DNA from: Dokdonella sp.
GTDB lineage: Bacteria > Pseudomonadota > Gammaproteobacteria > Xanthomonadales > Rhodanobacteraceae
Assembly (NCBI RefSeq): GCF_019634815.1
Contig: NZ_JAHCAP010000001.1
Coordinates: forward strand, 124,001 to 188,000
DNA: 64,000 nucleotides
Direction of reading: 5' to 3'
Part shown: in pieces, positions 18,522 to 26,969 of the stretch
How the letters are laid out: each line of letters begins with the position of its first letter
Numbering within the stretch: the stretch's first letter is position 1
The notes under the pieces: generated by a model
What the model was told of the DNA's origin: nothing
The model's database searches: none
What the model saw: the letters and a program-made list of their open reading frames with translations, nothing else
Program-made: the position numbers and the translations under genes

Positions 18522-20105
18522 ATGCACGCAATCGGGGCATTTCTCGATGCACAACCGTTCATTGCGCTGTTTCTCGTTGTTGGTCTGGGCTATGCGCTGG
18601 GTCGAGTGCAAATCGGTGGCTTCTCGCTCGGCATCGGCGCGGTACTGTTCGTCGGCCTCGCACTCGGCGCGATCGCGCCCAAGGCCGCGCCGCCGGGCCT
18701 GCTGGGCAACATCGGCCTGATCCTGTTCCTGTACTGCACCGGCATCCAGTACGGTCGCACCTTCTTCAAGGGCCTGGTCAGTGGCTTCGGTTTGCGTGCC
18801 AACCTGCTCGCGGCCGTGGCGGTCGTCGCTGGCAGCGTGGCAGCGATGCTCTGCGCGAGCTGGCTGGCTTTCGATGTCCCGAGCGCCACCGGCATGTTCG
18901 CCGGATCACTCACCAGCACCGCGAGCTTGCAAACGGCGCTGGCCACTTCCGGCAGCAGCGCACCGGCGGTGGCTTACGCCATCGCGTATCCATTCGGCGT
19001 GTTCGGCCCGATCCTGCTGTTCTTCCTCACCCACAAGCTGCTGCGTCCGAAGGTCGAGCGTGTGGGGCAGCAGCACCTGGCAACCGGCGAAGTCGATGTC
19101 AGCGAGGCTGGCTTGGTCGGGCGCACTCTCGCCGAGCTTCGGCCCTCGGCACCGAAGGGCGCTGAAGTCACCCTGCTGCGTCGGGGCAACCGCAACGTCC
19201 TGATCGAAGACGACACCTTGCTGCAGGAAGGCGATCGCCTTCTTGTCGCCGGTCCGCCCACGCTCATCGAGGATCTCAAGCTGCAGCCCGACGGTGAGGT
19301 CCGCGGTGATCGCCGCCACTTCGACGTCGTCCTCGTCCATGTCTCGCGCGAGGCGCTGGTGGGTCGGCGGCTGGACCAGATGCCATTGCCGAAGGAGTAT
19401 CCGGCCCGCATCGTGCTTGTTCGCCGCGGCGACGTCGATCTGGTGCCCACACCCGAGCTGCTGGTCGAATATGGTGACCTGATCGGTGTGCTGCTGCCGC
19501 CCGAACGGCGTGTCGAGATCGGTGCGGTGTTCGGCGATTCGGTCAATGCCGAGGCGCAATTCTCGTTCATGTCCTTCGGCCTCGGTCTGGTTGCCGGCGG
19601 TCTGCTCGGACTCGTGCCTATCCCGATTCCCGGCATCGGCACGGTTGGCTTGGGCGCAGCCGGTGGCGTCATCGTCATGGCGCTGGTGTTCGGCCACTTG
19701 CGCCGGGCGGGACCGTTCAATTGGAGCCTGCCCCACGCGGCCAATGCGGTACTGCGCAATTTCGGATTGACGCTGTTTCTGGCGAGCGTGGGCATGTCCT
19801 CGGGCGCGCCGTTCGTGACCAGCATTGCCAACGACGGCTTGACCTTGCTGCTGGCCGGCGTGATTCAGGTAGCGGTGGTCGTGCTGATCGTGATCCTGGG
19901 TGGCTACTTCGTGCTGCGCATGAACTACGACGATGTGCTCGGCATTGCCTCGGGCGCCACCGGCAATCCGGCCATCCTCGCCTACGGCAACCAGCTGTGC
20001 CCGACCAGCCGACCGGACATGGGCTACGCAATGATCTTTCCCGGCGTCGGCACGATCCTGAAGATCGTCCTCGTGCAGGTGATGCTCGGCTGGGGACAGA
20101 CCTAG
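18522..20105 (+). CDS. AspT/YidE/YbjL-family carrier with two RCK_C domains
   Basis: A 527-residue inner-membrane protein: two YidE/YbjL membrane repeats (roughly residues 5-175 and 345-525) flank a soluble region holding two TrkA-C-like (RCK_C) regulatory domains. The family includes the aspartate:alanine exchanger AspT, so carboxylate or amino-acid exchange is likely. The placement right after ldhA, with a strong CGGAGGAAAA ribosome site, suggests export or exchange of a fermentation acid. The substrate is inference only. It is the last gene of the series. Confidence 0.88.
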   Translation: MHAIGAFLDAQPFIALFLVVGLGYALGRVQIGGFSLGIGAVLFVGLALGAIAPKAAPPGLLGNIGLILFLYCTGIQYGRTFFKGLVSGFGLRANLLAAVAVVAGSVAAMLCASWLAFDVPSATGMFAGSLTSTASLQTALATSGSSAPAVAYAIAYPFGVFGPILLFFLTHKLLRPKVERVGQQHLATGEVDVSEAGLVGRTLAELRPSAPKGAEVTLLRRGNRNVLIEDDTLLQEGDRLLVAGPPTLIEDLKLQPDGEVRGDRRHFDVVLVHVSREALVGRRLDQMPLPKEYPARIVLVRRGDVDLVPTPELLVEYGDLIGVLLPPERRVEIGAVFGDSVNAEAQFSFMSFGLGLVAGGLLGLVPIPIPGIGTVGLGAAGGVIVMALVFGHLRRAGPFNWSLPHAANAVLRNFGLTLFLASVGMSSGAPFVTSIANDGLTLLLAGVIQVAVVVLIVILGGYFVLRMNYDDVLGIASGATGNPAILAYGNQLCPTSRPDMGYAMIFPGVGTILKIVLVQVMLGWGQT

Positions 20106-20592
20106 CACTGCGCGAACGGCTTGCGGCCACGCGGCACGACGGCGATCCGGGCGCTTTCCTGCGTGCGAACCACCGCAACATTCTGGCGCTGGCGAGGGTC
20201 CACAACTGGCCGCCGTCCTCGTCTTGATGCCCTGAAATTGACGGGAGCGGCATGGCTTTTGGTCACATTGCCGCGGACGCGCATCCGGAGGTCGTTCGCA
20301 GGCACACGCGACTTGGCGGATTTCGTCATCAAGGCAAGACTGCCCCCCGGAATCTTGCGCAGGAACCTTGTTTCCCGCGAGTCTTTGCAGGGCGATGGCA
20401 ACGCCAGCCCGCCCACGGTTTCCCCGCGCGTGAGATCTTGCGCGAACCCGGATGAGGTTCACTGAAACAATGTCGGCGCGCACGTCCATCGACTGCACGC
20501 GCGCCCAAGCGTGTCTGCCCGGGTGGTCGATGAAGATCGCGCGCGGCGAGTGAGCCGGCCGGCGACCACGGCAATTGTGCGAGACTTCGCCC
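20106..20592. other. Long intergenic region before the sigma-factor gene
   Basis: About 490 bases without a convincing gene. A minus-strand frame of 104 codons (20102-20416) is Arg-rich, has no recognisable domain and no good ribosome site. I saw no tRNA, clear terminator or repeat. The region should carry the promoter of the sigma/kinase pair. Confidence 0.5.
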
Positions 20593-21180
20593 ATGAACAC
20601 CGACGCCGCACCCCACGCGGGTGCCGAGCCATCGGAGCATGCCGTTGCGCCGCTCGATGCCCTCATTGACGTGCTCTACGCCGATCTGCGCGGGATCGCG
20701 CGACGCGAGCGCTTTCGAGCCCGCGCGGGCGCAACGCTGTGCACCACGGCGCTGATCAACGAGGCATGGTTGAAGCTGCAGCGTTCGCATGGTTGGAAGG
20801 ACCGGCAGCACTTTCTTGCCACCGCCGCGCTGGCGATGCGGCAAGTGCTGGTCAACGACGTGCTGGCGCGGCGATCGGCCAAGCGCAACCACGGCCTGGA
20901 TCTGGTCGAGCTGCACGAGGACATCGATGCGATCGATGCACAGGACGAACAAATCCTGCAGGTGAGTGATGCGGTGGCGCGGCTTGCAGTACTGAGTCCG
21001 CGCCTTGCCCAAGTGGTCGACTGTCGCTTTTTTGCCGGCTTCAGCGAAAACGAAACCGCCGACGCGCTCGGCATCACCGATCGCACCGTGCGCCGCGACT
21101 GGTTGAAGGCACGCGCATGGCTGTTTCGTGAGTTGGGCGAATCGGCGCCCGTGTTCGAGGATGGCCATGCATCGATCTGA
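20593..21180 (+). CDS. ECF RNA polymerase sigma factor (kinase-linked type)
   Basis: A 195-residue ECF sigma factor of the group often annotated as TIGR02999-like. Region 2 runs through RRERFRARAG and FLATAALAMRQVLVNDVLARR. Region 4 ends with the helix-turn-helix FSENETADALGITDRTVRRDW. No anti-sigma gene is present; instead the next gene, overlapping by 14 bases, is a Ser/Thr kinase. In Xanthomonas citri the EcfK/PknS pair works this way, with the kinase activating the sigma factor, so phosphorylation control is a reasonable inference. The ATG at 20593 is used. Confidence 0.9.
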   Translation: MNTDAAPHAGAEPSEHAVAPLDALIDVLYADLRGIARRERFRARAGATLCTTALINEAWLKLQRSHGWKDRQHFLATAALAMRQVLVNDVLARRSAKRNHGLDLVELHEDIDAIDAQDEQILQVSDAVARLAVLSPRLAQVVDCRFFAGFSENETADALGITDRTVRRDWLKARAWLFRELGESAPVFEDGHASI

Positions 21181-23617
21181 CGCAGCCATGCCCGACGATG
21201 CCGACGCGCGCGGTTTCGCACGCATCGAAGCTTTGCTCGACGCTGCACTCGACCGACCAGCGGCATCGCGCGAGGCCTTCGTGCGCGAAGCCTGCAACGG
21301 CGAGGAGACCATATGCCGGAACGTGCTCGAGCTGCTCGCGGCGATGGCCGCATCGGAAGGCTATCTGGAACACGCGGCGGCGGCGCTGTCGCCGGCCGCC
21401 GAGGCCGGCATGCAGCTGGGGGCGTGGACCCTGCAGCGCCCGATCGGTCGCGGCGGAAGTGGCGAGGTCTGGCTGGGCGTGCGCAGCGACGGCCAGTTCG
21501 AGCAACGGGTGGCGGTGAAGCTGCTGCGCGACTGGCAGGCCGACGACATTCCGCGGTTCCTGCGCGAGCAGCGCCTGCTTGCGCGGCTGGATCACCCCGG
21601 CATTGCCCGCCTGCTTGACGCGGGCAGCACGCCGGATGGCCGACCGTACATGGTGATGGAGTTCATCACCGGCGCACCCTTGACCGAGCATGTGCGCAGC
21701 CATGCGATCGACATCGATGCGCGTCTGGCCTTGTTCGAGCAGGTCTGCGATGCGGTGGCATTCGCGCATCGCCATCTCATCGTGCACCGCGATCTCAAGC
21801 CGCAGAACATCCTGGTGCGCGAGGACGGTCGCGTCGCCTTGCTCGACTTCGGCATCGCCCGCCTGCTGGATGAGACGGGCAGCTGGCATGCAGTCACCCG
21901 CACGCAAGGCCTGACCCCGCAATACGCCGCTCCCGAACAGTTGGCAGGCGAGACTGAAACCACATCAACCGATATCTACGCGCTGGGCCTGCTGCTGCAC
22001 GAGCTGCTGGCCGGTCGGGCGCCCTGGGGTCACCTCGTTCGTCAGGGCATGCTCGCGGTGCTGCAGCGCGCGGCCGCGGGTCCGCCACCGGCCCCTAGCA
22101 GCCAGGCCGCTGGCGCCGAAGCACGTCGGTTGCGCGGTGATCTCGACGCCATCGTGCACAAGGCGACGCGACCGGAGCCCGAGGCACGCTACGCCTCGGT
22201 CGAAGCCTTGCGACAGGACATCGAAAACCACCGCTCATTGCGCCCGGTGCAGGCGCGCGGGGACGCTCTGGGATATCGCCTGCGCCGCGCCTTGAGACGC
22301 TACTGGCTGGCAGCGGGCGTGTCGCTGCTGTTCGTCGTCGGCCTGGCGGTGGCGCTGACGGCGGTGAGTCTTGCCGAGCGGGAAGCCGCACGCGAGCGCG
22401 ACATTGCACAGATGGAAGCATCGCGCAGCAAGGCGGTGCGCGACTACCTCGCGCACATGTTTCGTGATGCTGGCCAACAGGCCCGGGCCGACGCACCGCT
22501 CACCGCCAAGCAAGTACTGGAGCAGGCGGCGGCCCGCGTCGATGCCGGGTTTGCACAGGATCCCGCCGCCGCGGCGCAAGTACTCAAGGCACTGGGCGAA
22601 CTGCACTTCTACATCGATGACTACGCCGGCGCCGCGCCGCTGCTGCAGCGCTGGCTGGCGCACGAATCCGCCATCGCCGATCCTGCCGCTGGCGCCGACG
22701 TGCGCTTCACCCTGGCGGAAACCCTGCATCGCATGGGTCGCTCGGACGAAGCCGCGCACTTGCTTGCGCAGGCGCAAGCGTACTGGTCGGCGGACGCCGC
22801 ACGCCATGCCGACGTGCTGTTGGTGAGCCGCATGCTGCAGTCCCAGCTCGAACGCCAGCGCGGCGAGGTGACAGCCGGCATCGCAACCCTTGAGAACGCA
22901 TTGCCGCAGCGCCTGCTGCGCTCCGGACCGGAGCATTTCGAAACCGCGGTGCTCTATACCAACCTCGGCGCTGCCTACATCCAGGCCGGCCGTTTCGAGG
23001 AAGGCATCGCGGCCTCGCAGGAGGCGATGCGAAGCTGGACGGTGCTGAACATGGAGCGCGGAAACGATGCGCTCAATACGCTCAACAACCTTGCTGCGGC
23101 CCACTTCCGGCAGGGCGACATGACCAAGGCCGAACAGGCATTCGCTTCTGCCCTGGCATTGCGGCGCGCGGCCTATGGACCATCGGCCGCGACGGCAGCG
23201 CTGATCGGCAACTATGCGCGCACGCTGCTCAAAAACCGCAAGGCGGACGTGGCTGTGCCACTGATCGAGGAAGCCGAGGCAATGGCGCGCAGCCATGCCG
23301 GCGACACCAGTCCGCTCACCCTGTCGCTGCAGGTCTCCCGTGCCGAAGGCCTGCTTGGCGTGCGCCGTCTCGCAGACGCAGCGTCGGTGCTTGCCGCACT
23401 CGAGCCCACGCCGCTTCCGGCAGTGATACAGCTGCGCGCCGACGTGCTGCGCGGCACGCTCGCACACGCGCGCGGCGACCTCAGCGCTGCTCGCGCCACC
23501 TTGGCGCGTGTGCGCGCCAAGGCGCAGACACTGGGTCCGGCAGCCGATTCGGTGCGCGACGACGTGGATGCCTTGCAGCGTCTCGTCGAGGCTGCCTCGA
23601 GCGACAGCGCCAGTTGA
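21167..23617 (+). CDS. Membrane Ser/Thr protein kinase with C-terminal TPR sensor region
   Basis: An 816-residue Hanks-type kinase. The glycine loop GRGGSGEV is at 94-101, Lys118 sits in AVKLL, the catalytic loop HRDLKPQN at 207-214, DFG at 227-229 and APEQ follows. A transmembrane helix at about 375-398 separates the cytoplasmic kinase from a periplasmic TPR-like alpha-solenoid. All catalytic residues are intact. The ATG at 21167 has GAGG six bases upstream and overlaps the sigma gene. It probably senses an envelope cue and phosphorylates the neighbouring sigma factor; signal and target genes are unknown. Confidence 0.93.
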   Translation: MHRSDAAMPDDADARGFARIEALLDAALDRPAASREAFVREACNGEETICRNVLELLAAMAASEGYLEHAAAALSPAAEAGMQLGAWTLQRPIGRGGSGEVWLGVRSDGQFEQRVAVKLLRDWQADDIPRFLREQRLLARLDHPGIARLLDAGSTPDGRPYMVMEFITGAPLTEHVRSHAIDIDARLALFEQVCDAVAFAHRHLIVHRDLKPQNILVREDGRVALLDFGIARLLDETGSWHAVTRTQGLTPQYAAPEQLAGETETTSTDIYALGLLLHELLAGRAPWGHLVRQGMLAVLQRAAAGPPPAPSSQAAGAEARRLRGDLDAIVHKATRPEPEARYASVEALRQDIENHRSLRPVQARGDALGYRLRRALRRYWLAAGVSLLFVVGLAVALTAVSLAEREAARERDIAQMEASRSKAVRDYLAHMFRDAGQQARADAPLTAKQVLEQAAARVDAGFAQDPAAAAQVLKALGELHFYIDDYAGAAPLLQRWLAHESAIADPAAGADVRFTLAETLHRMGRSDEAAHLLAQAQAYWSADAARHADVLLVSRMLQSQLERQRGEVTAGIATLENALPQRLLRSGPEHFETAVLYTNLGAAYIQAGRFEEGIAASQEAMRSWTVLNMERGNDALNTLNNLAAAHFRQGDMTKAEQAFASALALRRAAYGPSAATAALIGNYARTLLKNRKADVAVPLIEEAEAMARSHAGDTSPLTLSLQVSRAEGLLGVRRLADAASVLAALEPTPLPAVIQLRADVLRGTLAHARGDLSAARATLARVRAKAQTLGPAADSVRDDVDALQRLVEAASSDSAS

Positions 23618-23698
23618 CGGCAAGGCGCGATCGCGGCGCACCGCTCCATCTTCAAGGCAGGCGGCGCGCAGGATCGCGCCGCCCGCAGGGTGCATGGC

Positions 23699-25351
23699 TC
23701 AGTCCTGCTCGAAGCCGTCGCAGAACACGCCGTCGGTCCTGCCGTGGCAGCCGTTGTCGATGAACTCGTAGGCGCCCATGTCGATGCGTGCACCGGCGAT
23801 GCGCACGTTGTAATCCCGATCGAGGGCCGTGAGGTTGTACGCATCCTGTCCCGCATCGATGGCCGGCGACTGCCTGTGCAGGTGGAGATTGGCGGTGGTG
23901 AAGCCCGGGTTCTGGCTGAGCAGGCCGCCGAGGTCGAGCAGGCGATCGAGTGGAAACGTGTCGTTGCCGTAGGCATACACGATGCCGGGCGCGGACAGGC
24001 CGTGCTGCAGCAGCGAATGCCCGATCTCCACGCGGCTGGTCGCTGCACTGGCGTCGCCGTAGATGTTGTCACCCGCGCCCTGTGCATACGCGCCGAAGTC
24101 GCCGGGCGGCTCGGTGGCTTCATTGCCCCACAGGATACTGTTGAGGAACTGCGTCACTGGCCCATCGACATCGGGCACGAACAGCACGCCGCCCAGGCGC
24201 GCCCGGTTGCCGGAGAAGCTGCTGTTGACCAGTTCCACGCGGGTTGCCGCGCCATTGGATACGTTCATCACCGCGCCGCCCAGGTTCTCGGCTTGGTTGG
24301 CGACGAAGATCGTGTTGCTCGCGCGCAGGCGCGCAAACGCATCCGGATAGAAAAAGCCGCCGTTGATGTACAGCGCGCCGCCATTGACGTTGAAGATGCC
24401 GTCCTCGGGCACGTTGCGCCGCGCGCGATTGTCGATGAAGCGCGCGCGGTCGATCGACACATCGAAAAAATCCATCAGCGCCATCGCGCCGCCGGTCACG
24501 GCCGCGTTGTCGCGAAATTCCACGTCGGTGAACGCAGGTCTGGGCACCGCCCAGAGACTGCCCACCTTCACCGCGCCGCCATCGCTGGTGGAACGATTGT
24601 TGCGGAACACCACCTTGCTCAAGGTCGGCGCGGCCGGCGCACCATCGCTGTAGACCGCGAGCGCGCCGCCCCCGCCCGTGCCGGTGCCATCGCCGGCCAG
24701 ATTGCCGACGAATTCGAGCTGGCGCAGCATCGGACTGCAGCGATGCGAGAGATCGTACCCGGCAATGCACACCGCGCCGCCGCCTCCGGCTTCGTACAGG
24801 GTTTGGTTGGCAAAGCCAGCGGTGATGACGAAGCCGTCCAGTACGGTGTCGGGCCCGATGTCGGCGCCTTCGCCGGCATTCCACAGCTTCGCATCGAAAC
24901 GCACCACGTGCCGCGCATTGTCGCCGTGGATGTCGTCAGGCGTGGGCGTGACACCGCGCGCGTCGAGGTTGCTGTCGTCGGCCTGCATGTCGCCACTGAG
25001 GACCGTGGGATATGCCTGCACCTGACGTTGCTCGCGGGAAGTTTCGGTGCCGGAGAACCCGCCATAGACCCGCGTGCCCGGCGGGATGAGGAAACTGGTC
25101 ATGCGTCGGCGCTCGGACTCGGTGAGATTCAAATCGGGATTCAACCCGGGGACGTAGCGGCCCTGCGCCACCCAGATTTCCGCGCCCGGCTGGCTCGCCA
25201 GCGCCACGTCCAAGCGGTTGTAGGCGCTGACCCAGGAGCTGCCATTGCCTCCGTCGGGCGCGTTGGCACGGACGAAAACTTGTGACTGCCCGGCGATGGG
25301 CAGGCCGAGCAAGAGCGCAAGGGCAAGAGGTCGAAGACGGATCGCTCGCAT
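23699..25351 (-). CDS. Secreted right-handed beta-helix protein (choice-of-anchor Q type) with GFE tail
   Basis: A 550-residue secreted protein. A signal peptide (about 1-22, ending SQVFV) precedes a beta-helix made of Gly/Asn-rich repeats such as GGGGALAVYS, GGAVKV and GGAVMNVSNG. The end carries IDMGAYEF, typical of choice-of-anchor Q proteins, then DGVFCDGFEQD. That final tail resembles the end of the protein at 35736. The ATG at 25351 is chosen because it begins the signal peptide, although the frame stays open upstream. Likely surface or extracellular; substrate unknown. It converges on the kinase gene. Confidence 0.85.
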   Translation of the reverse strand: MRAIRLRPLALALLLGLPIAGQSQVFVRANAPDGGNGSSWVSAYNRLDVALASQPGAEIWVAQGRYVPGLNPDLNLTESERRRMTSFLIPPGTRVYGGFSGTETSREQRQVQAYPTVLSGDMQADDSNLDARGVTPTPDDIHGDNARHVVRFDAKLWNAGEGADIGPDTVLDGFVITAGFANQTLYEAGGGGAVCIAGYDLSHRCSPMLRQLEFVGNLAGDGTGTGGGGALAVYSDGAPAAPTLSKVVFRNNRSTSDGGAVKVGSLWAVPRPAFTDVEFRDNAAVTGGAMALMDFFDVSIDRARFIDNRARRNVPEDGIFNVNGGALYINGGFFYPDAFARLRASNTIFVANQAENLGGAVMNVSNGAATRVELVNSSFSGNRARLGGVLFVPDVDGPVTQFLNSILWGNEATEPPGDFGAYAQGAGDNIYGDASAATSRVEIGHSLLQHGLSAPGIVYAYGNDTFPLDRLLDLGGLLSQNPGFTTANLHLHRQSPAIDAGQDAYNLTALDRDYNVRIAGARIDMGAYEFIDNGCHGRTDGVFCDGFEQD

Positions 25352-25676
25352 GAGGTGTTCCTGTGTGTGGAGTGGCGGTGTGATCCAGCAGCACAGGAAA
25401 GCGGGGCCGATCCGGGCATCCGCCCGCGAATCGATCCTGCCCGCGCGACAGCACGGCGCTGCCGAGAGGCTCGATTCATTGATTGATTTGCAAGCTGTCC
25501 GCAGCGCTTGAAGGCCCCTCGTCGCGGCAAGACCGTCGGTCCGCAGCGGCATTTGCGCTCACCGCCGGCGGCGCCGATGGTTGGATCATGCGGCAGCGTG
25601 TGGCCAACTTGCCGGTGTTCGCGGGCAAACGCACCTGGAGTCTGGCTTTTCGTGCGCGACCCCCCGCAGCGTGCGA
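25352..25676. other. Intergenic region upstream of the beta-helix gene
   Basis: About 325 bases with no convincing gene, repeat or RNA. It should contain the promoter of the minus-strand beta-helix gene. It ends where a run of gene fragments begins. Confidence 0.5.
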
Positions 25677-25898
25677 TCAACCCGCCTTGCGAAAAGTGAG
25701 ATTGATGCGCTGGCTGCCGAGCAGCGGATTTGGTTGATCCTTGAGCGGCAGCACGCCGTGATGGCGCAGGCGGTCTTCCCCGCCCCAGACGACCACATCG
25801 CCGTGGTGCAGCGCAATCCTGCTCGCCTTGTCGCTGCGCTCGTGCCCGCCGAACAGAAAGGTCGCTGGCATGCCCAGTGACACCGAGACAATCGGCGC
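25677..25898 (-). pseudogene. alkB: alkB 3' fragment (2-oxoglutarate-dependent DNA dealkylase)
   Basis: The last 73 codons of an AlkB-type dioxygenase, which reverses N-alkyl damage on DNA bases. It reads APIVSVSLGMPATF, then HGDVVVWGGEDRLRHHGV and the closing RINLTFRKAG, very like the end of E. coli AlkB and including the last iron-binding His and the 2-oxoglutarate-binding Arg. Upstream of 25898 the match stops at once and unrelated sequence begins, so the N-terminal two thirds, with the HxD iron motif, are missing. Not expected to be functional. Confidence 0.8.
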
Positions 25899-25904
25899 GG
25901 CGCA

Positions 25905-26087
25905 CGAACCTGGAACTTCGTGCCTTCGATCTCGATGCCAATCTTTGATGGCGGCGCATCCCGAGCGCGGGTGCGAGTTGCCAAGGCGCAGCGTGATAGT
26001 GCGCTGGCAGCTTGCGAGGGCAGCATCCAGGTGGCCTTTCGTGAAGTGGCCGATACGCTCGCCCAGCGCCGCGACCTCGGTCAGCGC
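25905..26087 (+). pseudogene. Fragment of an outer-membrane efflux protein (OprM/NodT family)
   Basis: About 60 codons reading WNFVPSISMPIFDGGASRAR, then EGSIQVAFREVADTLAQRRDL. This corresponds to the second OEP domain and closely parallels the end of the intact gene at 5309 (LSLPIFSAGRLRA, KSIQTAFREVADALAARR). No start, no N-terminal two thirds and no proper C-terminus are present. It lies head to tail with the alkB remnant and is broken into by an IS66-type piece. Vestigial. Confidence 0.75.
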
Positions 26088-26089
26088 CA

Positions 26090-26333
26090 GCGCCGCACGC
26101 AACCGCACGCCCGTCGGCAGCACCAGTCCCATCATCCGATCGTCGCTCGCCGCACGCGCCCCGTCGGCGACCACCGGTAGCAGCGATGGCCTTTGCGCTA
26201 CCGCACCGCGCCTCGACCAGTACACGAACTGCGAATACGCCAAACCCCGCGCGCGGCAGAACGCCGCCGCCGACTCATTCCCCGATCGCCACGCCGCGAT
26301 CCGCTTCGACCACGCCACCACCTTGCTCGACAT
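26090..26333 (-). mobile_element. tnpA: IS66-family accessory gene tnpA remnant
   Basis: From the ATG at 26333 the frame encodes VVAWSKRIAAWRSGNESAAAFCRARGLAYSQF style sequence followed by VYWSRRG and, later, MGLVLPTGVRLR: the helix-turn-helix and C-terminal beta-hairpin of IS66 accessory protein TnpA. No TnpB or TnpC (the DDE transposase) follows, and the 3' end runs into the efflux-protein fragment. A remnant of an IS66-type element. The right boundary of the match is uncertain by some tens of bases. Confidence 0.7.
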
Positions 26334-26406
26334 CCTGCGCTCCCGTTGCCAAAGAGCGTGGATCGCAGCGGAGGTCAGCGTGGATGGAAGGTGAGGTGGG
26401 CGGACG

Positions 26407-26745
26407 CTTGCGTTGCAGCAGCGTCCCGGCACGTCGCAACTGCATCAGGATCGCCAGCGGATTGGCACTGGCGGCGAGATGGTGACCAAGCACGCCGTCA
26501 AGTGCCGCCGAGACTGCTTCGCGTTCGCTCGATGAAGCATCGCTGTCGAGCAGGGGGTCGAGCTGGCGCAGCAACAGGTCGATGCTGCCGCCAACCAGAC
26601 GCGCCACTGCGCGGACCGATTTGTAGACCAGCCCGCTGATTCCCCGCATCGGCTGCTGCGTGGATGCGCCAAGGATCGCCGGAGTGCGCAGGATGTTGTG
26701 ATGCCTGATCTCGACCAGCGAGGTCAGGCCGAGCACCGCATCGAC
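26407..26745 (-). pseudogene. N-terminal fragment of a putative alpha/beta-hydrolase family protein
   Basis: A minus-strand frame of about 113 codons with conserved-looking sequence: LTSLVEIRHHNIL, RGISGLVYKSVRAVARLVGG, EREAVSAALDGVLGHHLA and NPLAILMQLR. This resembles the N-terminal region before the catalytic core in some bacterial lipase-like alpha/beta hydrolases, from memory of the pattern only. An in-frame TAG precedes it and no GxSxG core follows, so it is a broken gene. The family assignment is uncertain. Confidence 0.45.
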
Positions 26746-26969
26746 CTAGGCGGCCGTACCTGCCCGCCGTCGAGGCGCTGTTCAAGCTGCTCGACGAACG
26801 TGGCAATTAGAGCGCGACGAGCGCGGCGCTCAATTCCCTGTGTCGGCGCTCGCCGAAGAAGCACGCGATAGGTGGAACAGGCACCGCTTCACCCAAGCGC
26901 AGTCTGCGCGGCTACGTGCCGATGAGTATGCGGTCGATGATGCGCGGCGGCGTCCGATCCGCTTCGCGA

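Noticed and set aside
20102..20416. 104-codon Arg-rich minus-strand frame after the AspT-like gene
   Set aside because: No known domain, no good ribosome site and it touches the stop of the upstream gene; left as unproven.
23690..25285. 531-codon plus-strand frame opposite the beta-helix gene
   Set aside because: The minus strand carries a signal peptide, repeats and a known C-terminal pattern; the plus strand shows none.
26748..26812. Possible C-terminus of a protein on the plus strand (PAVEALFKLLDERGN)
   Set aside because: Only about 20 codons with no recognisable family; mentioned within the mosaic finding rather than annotated.
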